Source of the DNA: an uncultured Actinomycetes bacterium
Lineage (GTDB): Bacteria > Actinomycetota > Actinomycetes > Mycobacteriales > Nakamurellaceae
Direction of reading: 5' to 3'
DNA: 64,000 bases
Assembly (NCBI GenBank): GCA_937926105.1
Contig: CALANS010000182.1
Coordinates: 1 to 64,000 of the forward strand
A model generated the notes under the pieces. It was given only the letters and a program-made list of their open reading frames with translations, did not search any database and was not told where the DNA came from. A program made the position numbers and the translations under genes. Positions within the stretch are counted from its first letter, which is position 1. Each line of letters begins with the position of its first letter. This document shows, in pieces, positions 35,912 to 43,477 of this stretch.

Positions 35912-37108
35912 TCAGCCGAACACCCGCCGGCCACGGATGAACGCCGCCATCACCCGGCTGGGCAGCTGCAGCGGATCGCCGTCCCACAACACCAGGTCCG
36001 CGTCCTTGCCGGGCTCGATCGAGCCGATCCGGTCGTCCACGCCCAGTGCTCGGGCCGGGTTCAGGGTCAGCGCCCGCAGCGCCGCCTCCGGGTCCAGGCC
36101 CTCCCGCACCGCCAGCGCCGCCTGCACCCGCGCCTGACCGATCGGCACCACCGGGTGGTCCGTCACCAGCGACAGCTCGACACCCGCCCGGGCCAGCACC
36201 GCGGCATTACGGAACTCGGCGTGCCGGAGCTCCACCTTCACCTTGCCCACCAGCAGCGGGCCCAACAGCACCGGGATGCCGCGCTCGGCGAGCACGTCGG
36301 CCAGCAGGTGCGCCTCGGTGCCGTGGTCGATCACCAGCCGGTAGCCGAACTCGTCGGCCAGCCGGATCGCGGTGGCGATGTCGTCCGCCCGGTGCACGTG
36401 CTGCCGCCAGGGCATCTCGCCGGCCAGCACCGCCATCAGGGCGCGCCGTCCCAGGTCCACCGGCTCCAGCGGGTCACCGTCGGCGCGCTGCCGGGCCAGA
36501 TCGGCAGCCGCCTGGGCGAGCGCCTGGCGGATCACTGCCGCCGTTCCCATCCGGGTCATGGGGTATTGCCCCTTGTCCCCGTAGGCCTTCTTCGGATTCT
36601 CGCCCAGCGCCGACTTCATCCCGGCCGGGGATCGCAGACACATCTCATCGACGGTGCGCCCGGCCGTGCGCAGCGCCACCGATTGCCCGCCGATTGCGTT
36701 GCAGGAGCCGGGGTTCACCCCGACCGCCAACACGCCGCCGGCGAGCGCGTCCGCAAAGGCGGCGTCCGCCGGATTGATGGCGTCGATCGCGCGCAACTGC
36801 GCGGTGACGGGGCCGGTGGACTCGTCGTGATCGTCACCGGCCCACCCCTCGCCCTGCTCCAGGGTGCCGATGTGGGTGTGTGCATCCACGAAACCGGGCA
36901 GCAGCAGGCCGCCGGAGCCGTCGATCCGCACGGCGCCATCCGGCGCCGGTGTGTCCGGGCCACCGACGGCGGTGATCCGGCCGCCGTCCAAGACCACCAC
37001 TCCGTCCGGTATCGGCGGCCCCACGATCGGCACCACCGTGGCACCGAAGATCACCGTCGGTCCGGGGCCCGCGCCCGCGCCGCCGGCGAACTGGCTGTCG
37101 ATCGTCAT
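35912..37108 (-). CDS. Imidazolonepropionase-like amidohydrolase
   Basis: A 398-aa amidohydrolase-superfamily enzyme (COG1228-like). DAHTHIGTLEQGEGWAGDDH supplies the HxH pair near residue 75, HVHRADDI and IDHGTEAHLL the further His ligands near 235-265, and SLVTDHPVVP the Asp near 305. Related enzymes include imidazolonepropionases and Xaa-Arg/Lys dipeptidases, so a dipeptide or N-acyl amino acid substrate is plausible. ATG 37108 has GGGAGCG upstream. It diverges from the peptide ABC operon, with two TTGTN-N6-CACAR sites between them. Confidence 0.86.
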   Translation of the reverse strand: MTIDSQFAGGAGAGPGPTVIFGATVVPIVGPPIPDGVVVLDGGRITAVGGPDTPAPDGAVRIDGSGGLLLPGFVDAHTHIGTLEQGEGWAGDDHDESTGPVTAQLRAIDAINPADAAFADALAGGVLAVGVNPGSCNAIGGQSVALRTAGRTVDEMCLRSPAGMKSALGENPKKAYGDKGQYPMTRMGTAAVIRQALAQAAADLARQRADGDPLEPVDLGRRALMAVLAGEMPWRQHVHRADDIATAIRLADEFGYRLVIDHGTEAHLLADVLAERGIPVLLGPLLVGKVKVELRHAEFRNAAVLARAGVELSLVTDHPVVPIGQARVQAALAVREGLDPEAALRALTLNPARALGVDDRIGSIEPGKDADLVLWDGDPLQLPSRVMAAFIRGRRVFG

Positions 37109-37231
37109 CTCGCTCCCTACCCGGTGCCCGACATCCTGCCGAACCGGGCCAGCCTCGGTCCGGTGCCGCTTCATCATGCGAGATCCGCTCGCATCGGGCA
37201 TCGTGGCGGCCTGCAACCCGACGGGCGGATC

Positions 37232-37247
37232 TTGTGTTGGGACACAG
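37232..37247. promoter_or_regulatory. TTGTG-N6-CACAG site 3
   Basis: TTGTGTTGGGACACAG, 124 bp upstream of the leftward amidohydrolase. Half-sites match sites 1 and 2 while the spacer differs, which supports a real binding site rather than a copied sequence. Confidence 0.55.
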
Positions 37248-37315
37248 CTCGAAGGGTCGATGGCCGCCGTCCTGCCGGGTCAACACCGGTCCGGGGCGGG
37301 CCGCTGTTACCGTGC

Positions 37316-37331
37316 TTGTCGGATATCACAA
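37316..37331. promoter_or_regulatory. TTGTN-N6-CACAA site 4
   Basis: TTGTCGGATATCACAA, one mismatch from the consensus, 170 bp upstream of the peptide-binding lipoprotein gene. Apart from sites 3 and 4, I see nothing further in the 393-bp region 37109-37501. Confidence 0.5.
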
Positions 37332-37501
37332 GGCGCTCCCGTCAACTCTGCGCACCGCAACGATGCCGTGCCGGAGCCGGCAATGGACCCTGAACCAACC
37401 GACGGCCACCCTGTCCGGCCTGCTACCGGCAGCCGGGCCGACTCACGACCACCGCCGGTCGGACGACGCCCGACCGGCCGGCCCCCGATGGAGGCATCAC
37501 C

Positions 37502-39259
37502 ATGTCCAGATCCGCAGTCGGTCCCCGCGTGGCGGCCGGCATTGCCGTGCTCGCCGCCGCAGCGCTGGCGCTGGCCGGATGTTCCAGCGGCGGCTCGGAG
37601 TCGCCGAGCGGGGGTAGCCAGCCCGGCACCACCGCGGGGTCCTCCGGCGCCGGTCCGTCCCAGACCTCCGCCGCCGGCTCCGCGGCGGGCACAGCGTCGG
37701 GCTCCGGCACCGCCCCAGCAAGTGGCTCCGCAAGCGGCGGAGCGTCGGCACCGGGCGCCGTCACTCCCAGCGGGTCGTACACGCTCGGCGTCACCAGCTA
37801 CTTCCTGCAGCACCTGATGCCCGGCAACTCCGGCGGATCCAATGTCAACAGCGCCCTGTTCACGCCGCTGACCGTCGTCGACCCCGCGACCCGGAAGGTC
37901 GTCAACGCGGTCGCCGATTCCATCGAAAGCTCCGATGGCACCGTGTGGAACATCACTCTCAAGGACGGATGGAAGTTCTCCAACGGCGAACCCGTCACCG
38001 CCCAGTCGTTCGCCGACTCGTGGAACGCCACCGCCAACCCGAAGAACGCCATGACCGGCAACCCCGACATGTCGATCTTCGCCGGCTACACCGACATGAA
38101 CCCGGCCAAGGGCGATCCGACGGCCACCACGCTCTCCGGCGTGCAGGTGGTCGACAAGCTGCACCTGAAGGTGACGCTGGCCAGTGCGAACGCCTTGTTC
38201 CCCAGCCGGTTGTCGGGGTCCACGTTCGCCCCGATCCCGACCGAGGCCGCCAAGGACTTCGCCGCGTTCGACCTGAACCCCATCGGTAACGGCCCCTACA
38301 TGGTGACCGACGGCGGGATGAAGGCGGGCGCGCAGCAGGTGGTTCTCAAGCCCAACCCGAACTACATCGGCGCCGATCCCGCGCACGCCGAGTCGATCAC
38401 CATCAAGTCCTACCAGGATTCGACGGCCATCTACACCGACTTCCAGGCCGGTGCCATCGATCTCGCGCTGATCGACGGCAACGACCTCACCCAGGCCAAG
38501 GCCCAATACGGGGACCAGGTGGTGGACGTCAACTACCCGGCCGTGGTGTACCTCGGCTTCCCGACCTGGGATTCCCGATTCGACAACATCAAGGTGCGCG
38601 AGGCGCTGTCGCTGGCCATCGACCGGCAGACGATCATTGACGCGCTGCTCAAGGGCAACGCCACGGCGGCGCAGGGCGTGGCACCGGCCAGCCTGCCGGG
38701 CGGCGGCCAGACCGACTGCCAGTACTGCACGTTGGATGTCGCGAAGGCCAAGTCGCTGCTCGCCGAGGCGGGTGGCTGGTCCGGCCCACTGACCCTGTAC
38801 AGCTACAGCGATCCGACCAACGAGGCGGTGATGGGGGCGATCGCCAACCAGCTGCGCACCAACCTCGGCATCGACGCCAGCGCGCAAACGCAGCCGGTGG
38901 ACCAGCTGTACAAGAACTTCGCCGACAAGAGCCTCAAGGGCGCGTTCCTGCTGTACAGCGGCACCAACATTGCGCACCTGTACGGCGAGGTGTCCGCGCT
39001 GTTCACCCCGGGCGTGCTCAATGCCAGCGCGTACTCCAGCGACAAGGTCACCGCGCTGCTGGATGAGGCGATGAAGGCCTCCAGCGACGCCGCGTTCACC
39101 CAGAAGGTGCAAGAGGCGTCCAAGGCGGCACTGGCGGACCTGCCCATCGCTCCGCTGTACTACCCGGTGGGCGGGCTGCTGCACGCGAAGAACCTCTCCC
39201 ACGTGCAGCCCGAGCTGCTCGGCGGCGCGGATCTGGCCGCGGTGGTGGTCGGCGGCTGA
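37502..39259 (+). CDS. Oligopeptide-type ABC transporter substrate-binding lipoprotein
   Basis: A 585-aa SBP_bac_5 (OppA/DppA) family lipoprotein. The signal peptide ends in LALAGC with lipidated C27. A Ser/Gly/Ala linker (residues about 28-88) tethers the two-lobed domain. Family segments: LFTPLTVVDPATRKVVNAVADSIE, WKFSNGEPVTAQSFADSWN, and the hallmark IKVREALSLAIDRQTII near 365. It would capture peptides (or nickel/other ligands) outside the membrane for the DppBCDF-type permease encoded next. ATG 37502. A strong hairpin follows the gene. Confidence 0.92.
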   Translation: MSRSAVGPRVAAGIAVLAAAALALAGCSSGGSESPSGGSQPGTTAGSSGAGPSQTSAAGSAAGTASGSGTAPASGSASGGASAPGAVTPSGSYTLGVTSYFLQHLMPGNSGGSNVNSALFTPLTVVDPATRKVVNAVADSIESSDGTVWNITLKDGWKFSNGEPVTAQSFADSWNATANPKNAMTGNPDMSIFAGYTDMNPAKGDPTATTLSGVQVVDKLHLKVTLASANALFPSRLSGSTFAPIPTEAAKDFAAFDLNPIGNGPYMVTDGGMKAGAQQVVLKPNPNYIGADPAHAESITIKSYQDSTAIYTDFQAGAIDLALIDGNDLTQAKAQYGDQVVDVNYPAVVYLGFPTWDSRFDNIKVREALSLAIDRQTIIDALLKGNATAAQGVAPASLPGGGQTDCQYCTLDVAKAKSLLAEAGGWSGPLTLYSYSDPTNEAVMGAIANQLRTNLGIDASAQTQPVDQLYKNFADKSLKGAFLLYSGTNIAHLYGEVSALFTPGVLNASAYSSDKVTALLDEAMKASSDAAFTQKVQEASKAALADLPIAPLYYPVGGLLHAKNLSHVQPELLGGADLAAVVVGG

Positions 39260-39267
39260 CCCGGCGG

Positions 39268-39300
39268 CCCGCCCGGGCGTGAGGTCGGCGCCTGGGCGGG
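39268..39300 (+). terminator. Intercistronic hairpin after the peptide-binding gene
   Basis: 12-bp stem CCCGCCCGGGCG / CGCCTGGGCGGG (one G-U pair in RNA), 9-nt loop. It has the same position and style as the hairpin after the siderophore-type binding gene at 22501. A likely role is to protect or partly terminate the binding-protein mRNA. Confidence 0.6.
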
Positions 39301-39390
39301 TGTTCGTCGTCCGGGCGGTGCTGGTGGTCTGAGCGGGGCCTGGGCACCCATCGGGTCCCGGGACCGCCGGACGGGAAGGAGTCTGCGTCA

Positions 39391-40323
39391 GTGCTGTGGC
39401 ACTACGTGCTGCGACGCATCGGTGCGATGATCCCGGTGCTGCTGGGCACCACCTTCCTGATCTTCCTGGCGGTCTACGCGCTGCCCGGGGACCCGGTACA
39501 GGCGATTGCCGGCCCGGGACAGCCGATCCCGCCCGCCGTGGCCGCCGCCATCCGGGCCAAGTACCACCTGGACGATCCGCTGGTGGTGCAGTACCTGCAG
39601 TACATGCGGCGCCTGCTGACCGGGGACTTCGGCACCGACCTCAACGGCCGGGCGGTGGGCGATCTGATCGCCGCGAGCTGGCCGGTGACGATGAAGCTGG
39701 CGCTGACCGCCTGGGTCGGCGGCGGCGTGATCGGGGTCCTGCTGGGCACGCTGTCCGGCATCCGGTCCGGTGGGGCGGTGGACACCGGCACGCTGGCCAT
39801 CACCACGGTGCTGCTGGGGGTGCCGTACTTCGTGATCGCCTACGTGGTCAAGGTGCTGTTCGCGGTGAAGTGGGGGCTGCTGCCGCCGTCCGGGGTGGCC
39901 GACGGCTGGCCGCTGTCCTACCTGCTGCCGGGCGGGGTGCTGGCGGTGTTCCTGGTGCCCGAGATCGCCCGGCTCACCCGGGCCAGCGTGATGGACAACC
40001 TGCGCAGCGACTTCGTGGACACCGCCGTCGCCAAGGGCCTGGACCGCCGCACGGTGGTGGTGCGGCACGTGCTGCGTACCTCGCTGGTGCCGGTCGCGTC
40101 GGTGCTGGGCTACTCGCTGGGCTATCTGCTGTCCGGCAGCGTGCTGATCGAGGGCATCTTCAACATGCCGGGGCTCGGATTCGCCATCTTCCAGGGCATC
40201 GCCCAGCACAACGGGGCCACCGTGGTGGGCATCGGCACGTTGATGATCCTGGTGTTCTTGCTGCTCAACCTGCTCGTCGACCTGCTGTACGGCGTGCTGG
40301 ACCCGAGGATCCGCCTTGCCTGA
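39391..40323 (+). CDS. DppB/OppB-type ABC permease
   Basis: A 310-aa inner-membrane permease with six helices. The N-terminal segment LRRIGAMIPVLLGTTFLIFLAV and ALPGDPVQAI are typical of DppB. The EAA loop appears as VMDNLRSDFVDTAVAKGLDRRTVVVRHVLRTSLVP near residue 205, the contact for the ATPases. It starts at GTG 39391 with GGAAGGAG upstream. It overlaps the next permease by 8 bp. Confidence 0.94.
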   Translation: MLWHYVLRRIGAMIPVLLGTTFLIFLAVYALPGDPVQAIAGPGQPIPPAVAAAIRAKYHLDDPLVVQYLQYMRRLLTGDFGTDLNGRAVGDLIAASWPVTMKLALTAWVGGGVIGVLLGTLSGIRSGGAVDTGTLAITTVLLGVPYFVIAYVVKVLFAVKWGLLPPSGVADGWPLSYLLPGGVLAVFLVPEIARLTRASVMDNLRSDFVDTAVAKGLDRRTVVVRHVLRTSLVPVASVLGYSLGYLLSGSVLIEGIFNMPGLGFAIFQGIAQHNGATVVGIGTLMILVFLLLNLLVDLLYGVLDPRIRLA

Positions 40324-41239
40324 CGCCCCCACCCACCTCCTGGAACCGGTGCCGGAATCGGCGGTGCCGGCCGAACCGGTACCACCGGTCGCGCCGCGGC
40401 GGCGCCGGTGGGCGATGCTGCATCGGCCACGGGTGCTGGCCCCGCTGACCCTGGTCCTGCTGATCTGCCTGATCGCGTTGGCACCGGGCCTGTTCGCCGG
40501 CTGGTTCGGGCACGGTGACCCGCGGGTGTGCGACCTGATCAAGTCGGGGGCGTCCCCGGAGGCGGGGCATCCCTTCGGCTTCGACATCCAGGGCTGCGAT
40601 CTGTACGCCAACGTGGTGTATGGCACCAGGGCGTCGTTGCTGATCGCGCTGCTGGTCACCGCCGCGGCGCTGGTGATCAGCGTGGTGCTGGGCGCGTTGG
40701 CCGGCTACTACCGCGGCTGGGTGGACGCGGTGATCAGTCGCCTGATGGACGTCTTCTTCGGCTTCCCGGCACTGGTCGGCATGATCATCCTGCTGAACAC
40801 CATCACGGCACGGAACGTGGTGACGGTGTCCGCGGTGCTGGCGCTGTTCTCCTGGCCGCCCCTGACCCGGATCGCCCGCGCCTCGGTGCTGTCCACCTCC
40901 AGCCTGGAATACGTCACCGCCGCCAAGGAGATGGGCGCCTCCACGCTGCGCATTCTGCTGCGGCACGTGGTCCCGAACTCGATGGGGCCGCTGGCGGCGG
41001 TGCTGAGCCTGACCGTCGGCGGCATCATCACCGCCGAGGCCGGGCTGACCTTCCTCGGGGTCGGGCTGAAGGCGCCGACCATCTCCTGGGGTGTGCAGCT
41101 GAACATCGCGCAGCGCTACTTCACCACCGAGCTACACCTGTTGATCTTCCCGTCTCTGTTCCTGTCGGTGACGGTGCTCGCCTGGGTGCTGCTGGGCGAC
41201 GCGCTGCGGGACCACCTGGACCCGAGGGCCAAGGGATGA
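40316..41239 (+). CDS. DppC/OppC-type ABC permease
   Basis: A 307-aa permease, partner of DppB. A Pro/Arg-rich cytosolic start (residues 1-40) is followed by six helices. Family features are HPFGFDIQGCDLYANVVYGTR near 85 and the EAA loop ASVLSTSSLEYVTAAKEMGASTLRILLRHVVPNSM near 190. The TTG start at 40316 is supported by GAGGAT 5 bp upstream and by overlap with dppB. A later GTG would remove part of the polar N-terminus only. Confidence 0.92.
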   Translation: MPDAPTHLLEPVPESAVPAEPVPPVAPRRRRWAMLHRPRVLAPLTLVLLICLIALAPGLFAGWFGHGDPRVCDLIKSGASPEAGHPFGFDIQGCDLYANVVYGTRASLLIALLVTAAALVISVVLGALAGYYRGWVDAVISRLMDVFFGFPALVGMIILLNTITARNVVTVSAVLALFSWPPLTRIARASVLSTSSLEYVTAAKEMGASTLRILLRHVVPNSMGPLAAVLSLTVGGIITAEAGLTFLGVGLKAPTISWGVQLNIAQRYFTTELHLLIFPSLFLSVTVLAWVLLGDALRDHLDPRAKG

Positions 41240-41246
41240 GCCGCAC

Positions 41247-42428
41247 GTGACGCTGGATGATGACGTCGTGACCGGGACGGTGGAACCGCGGGCGGATGTG
41301 GCCGTGCGGCAGGCGGATCCGCCGCTGCTGGAGGTCGCCGGCCTGCGGGTGCAGTTCCGTACCGCCCGGGGGCCGGTGACGGTGCTGGACGGGGTGGACT
41401 ACCAGGTGCACCGCGGCCGCACGCTGGCGGTGGTGGGGGAGTCCGGTTCCGGCAAATCGGTGACGGCGCGGGCGATCATGGGGATCCTGCCACGCACCGC
41501 CAGCATCGTCGGCGGGTCGATCCGGCTGGCCGGTGTCGACCTGGTGCGGGCGCGGGAGTCGGTCCGTCGCGCCGCCCGCGGGGCGCGGGTGGCGATGGTG
41601 TTCCAGGACGCGCTGTCGGCGCTGAATCCGGTGCTGCCGGTCGGGTATCAGATCGTGGAGGGCTGCCGGCGCAAGGGCGGCATGTCGCGCGCCGAGGGTC
41701 GCCGCCGGGCCGTCGAGTTGATGGACCAGGTGGGCATTCCGGCCGCCCGGGCTCGGGTGGGGGCGTTCCCGCATGAGTTCTCCGGCGGCATGCGGCAGCG
41801 GGTGATGATCGCCATGGCGCTGGCCCGGGACCCCGAGGTGCTGATTGCCGACGAGCCGACCACGGCGCTGGACGTCACCATCCAGGCGCAGATCCTGCGC
41901 CTGCTGGCCGACCTGCAGACCCAGCGGAACATGGGGCTGGTGATGATCACCCATGACATGGGGGTGGTCGCCAATACCGCCGACGAGATCGCCGTGATGT
42001 ATGCCGGCCGGATCGTGGAACAAGGCAGCGCCTCCGAGGTGTTCGGCACACCGGCGCATCCCTACACCCGCGCGCTGCTCGGCTCGATCCCCCGGCCGGA
42101 GCTGCGTGGACAGCGGCTGCCGGCGATCGCGGGCAGCCCGCCGGATCCGTCCGCCACGCCGAGCGGCTGCCCGTTCCGGTCCCGCTGCCCGCAGGCGATG
42201 CCGGTGTGCGGAACGCGGCCCCCCGTGGTGCGGTGGCGTGGTCCGCTGCCGGGTTCGATCGGTGACGAGGCCGGCGGGCTGGACGCCCGGATCGGTGACG
42301 AGACCAGCAGCCCGCGTGCCGAGATCGGTGACGAGGCCGGCGGTCTCGCCTCCGACGCCGGTGGCGCCCCCGGTTCAGGAGAGCGGATGGCCGCCTGCCA
42401 CCTGTTGACGCCCGGGGCGCAGTCGTGA
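41247..42428 (+). CDS. DppD/OppD-type ABC ATPase with repeat insertion
   Basis: A 393-aa ATPase of a peptide importer. Walker A GESGSGKSV near residue 68, signature FSGGMRQRVMIAMALA near 178, Walker B VLIADEPTTALD near 200. The C-terminal oligopeptide_HPY cysteine region (CPFRSRCPQAMPVC…MAACHL) may hold an Fe-S cluster. Within it about 40 extra residues occur, with three copies of IGDE encoded by ATCGGTGACGAG at 42258, 42291 and 42324. GTG 41247. It overlaps the next ATPase by GTGA. Confidence 0.93.
   Translation: MTLDDDVVTGTVEPRADVAVRQADPPLLEVAGLRVQFRTARGPVTVLDGVDYQVHRGRTLAVVGESGSGKSVTARAIMGILPRTASIVGGSIRLAGVDLVRARESVRRAARGARVAMVFQDALSALNPVLPVGYQIVEGCRRKGGMSRAEGRRRAVELMDQVGIPAARARVGAFPHEFSGGMRQRVMIAMALARDPEVLIADEPTTALDVTIQAQILRLLADLQTQRNMGLVMITHDMGVVANTADEIAVMYAGRIVEQGSASEVFGTPAHPYTRALLGSIPRPELRGQRLPAIAGSPPDPSATPSGCPFRSRCPQAMPVCGTRPPVVRWRGPLPGSIGDEAGGLDARIGDETSSPRAEIGDEAGGLASDAGGAPGSGERMAACHLLTPGAQS
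42258..42335. repeat. 33-bp-spaced IGDE-encoding repeats in dppD
   Basis: Three exact copies of ATCGGTGACGAG at 42258, 42291 and 42324, each 33 bp apart and each followed by similar sequence. They expand the C-terminal cysteine domain of the ATPase in frame. The same 12-mer occurs in the HisD insertion at 49720. Confidence 0.8.
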
Positions 42429-43477
42429 CGGCGGCACTGCGATCGGGCACCCCCGCTCCCGGGCCGGGCGAGGTGGTGCTGCGGGTCGCGGACCTGGTCA
42501 AGACCTACCCGATCCGCGGCGCCCTGGGTGGCGGTGGCCGCGGCACTCTGACGGCCGTGGACGGGGTGTCGCTGACCCTCCGGCGGGGCCAGACCCTGGG
42601 CCTGGTCGGGGAATCGGGCAGCGGCAAGTCCACCGTCGCCAAGTTGCTCGTCGCGGTGGAGAGACCGACCGCCGGCACCATCGAGGTAGTGGGCAAACCC
42701 ATGCACGCCCTGACCGGCTCCCGGCTGCGCCGGGCCCGGCGGGACATCCAATTGGTCTTCCAGGATCCCTACACGTCGCTGGACCCGCGGCTGACGGTAG
42801 CCGACCTGGTGGCCGAACCACTGTCCATCCACCCGGAGCTGGTGCCGCGCCGACGCCGGGCCGCCCGCATCGCGGAGCTGCTGGACATGGTGGGGCTGGC
42901 CTCGGGGTTCGCCGACCGACTGCCGCACCAGCTATCCGGCGGGCAGCGCCAGCGGGTCGGGATTGCTCGCGCGCTGGCGCTGCAGCCGTCGATCCTGGTG
43001 CTGGACGAGCCGGTTTCCGCCCTGGACATGTCGGTGCAGGCGCAGATCGTCAACCTGCTCACCGACCTGCAAGATGAGCTTGGCCTGTCCTACGTGTTTA
43101 TCGCCCACGACCTCGGGGTGGTGGCGCACGTGTCCGACGAGATTGCCGTGATGTACCTGGGTCGCATCGTGGAACGTGGCACCCACGACGAAGTGTTCGG
43201 CACCCCCGCGCACCCGTTCACCATGGCGCTGCTGTCGGCGATCCCGGAACCCGACCCGGCGGCCCGCCCGCACTTCGGCCGGCGACTGCTTGCCGGCGAG
43301 ACTCCCAGCCCGATCGCGCTGCCGTCCGGCTGCCGGTTTCGCACTCGGTGCTGGCGGGCCACCGAGATCTGCGCCCAGACCGAGCCGGGTCTGCAGGCAC
43401 AGGAATCGTCACCGTCGCACCTGGCCGCCTGCCATCACCCGGGGGCGTCCGGCGGCGCCGACGAGCGGCACCCGTGA
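42425..43477 (+). CDS. DppF/OppF-type ABC ATPase
   Basis: A 350-aa second ATPase of the peptide importer. Walker A GESGSGKSTVAK near residue 64, Q-loop QLVFQDPYTSLDPRLTV, signature LSGGQRQRVGIARAL near 178, Walker B ILVLDEPVSALD near 199, and the C-terminal cysteines CRFRTRCWRATEIC…AACHHPG. It pairs with the DppD-type subunit. GTG 42425 overlaps the upstream stop. Its own stop overlaps the aminopeptidase start by GTGA, so import and peptide cleavage are translationally linked. Confidence 0.94.
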   Translation: MTAALRSGTPAPGPGEVVLRVADLVKTYPIRGALGGGGRGTLTAVDGVSLTLRRGQTLGLVGESGSGKSTVAKLLVAVERPTAGTIEVVGKPMHALTGSRLRRARRDIQLVFQDPYTSLDPRLTVADLVAEPLSIHPELVPRRRRAARIAELLDMVGLASGFADRLPHQLSGGQRQRVGIARALALQPSILVLDEPVSALDMSVQAQIVNLLTDLQDELGLSYVFIAHDLGVVAHVSDEIAVMYLGRIVERGTHDEVFGTPAHPFTMALLSAIPEPDPAARPHFGRRLLAGETPSPIALPSGCRFRTRCWRATEICAQTEPGLQAQESSPSHLAACHHPGASGGADERHP

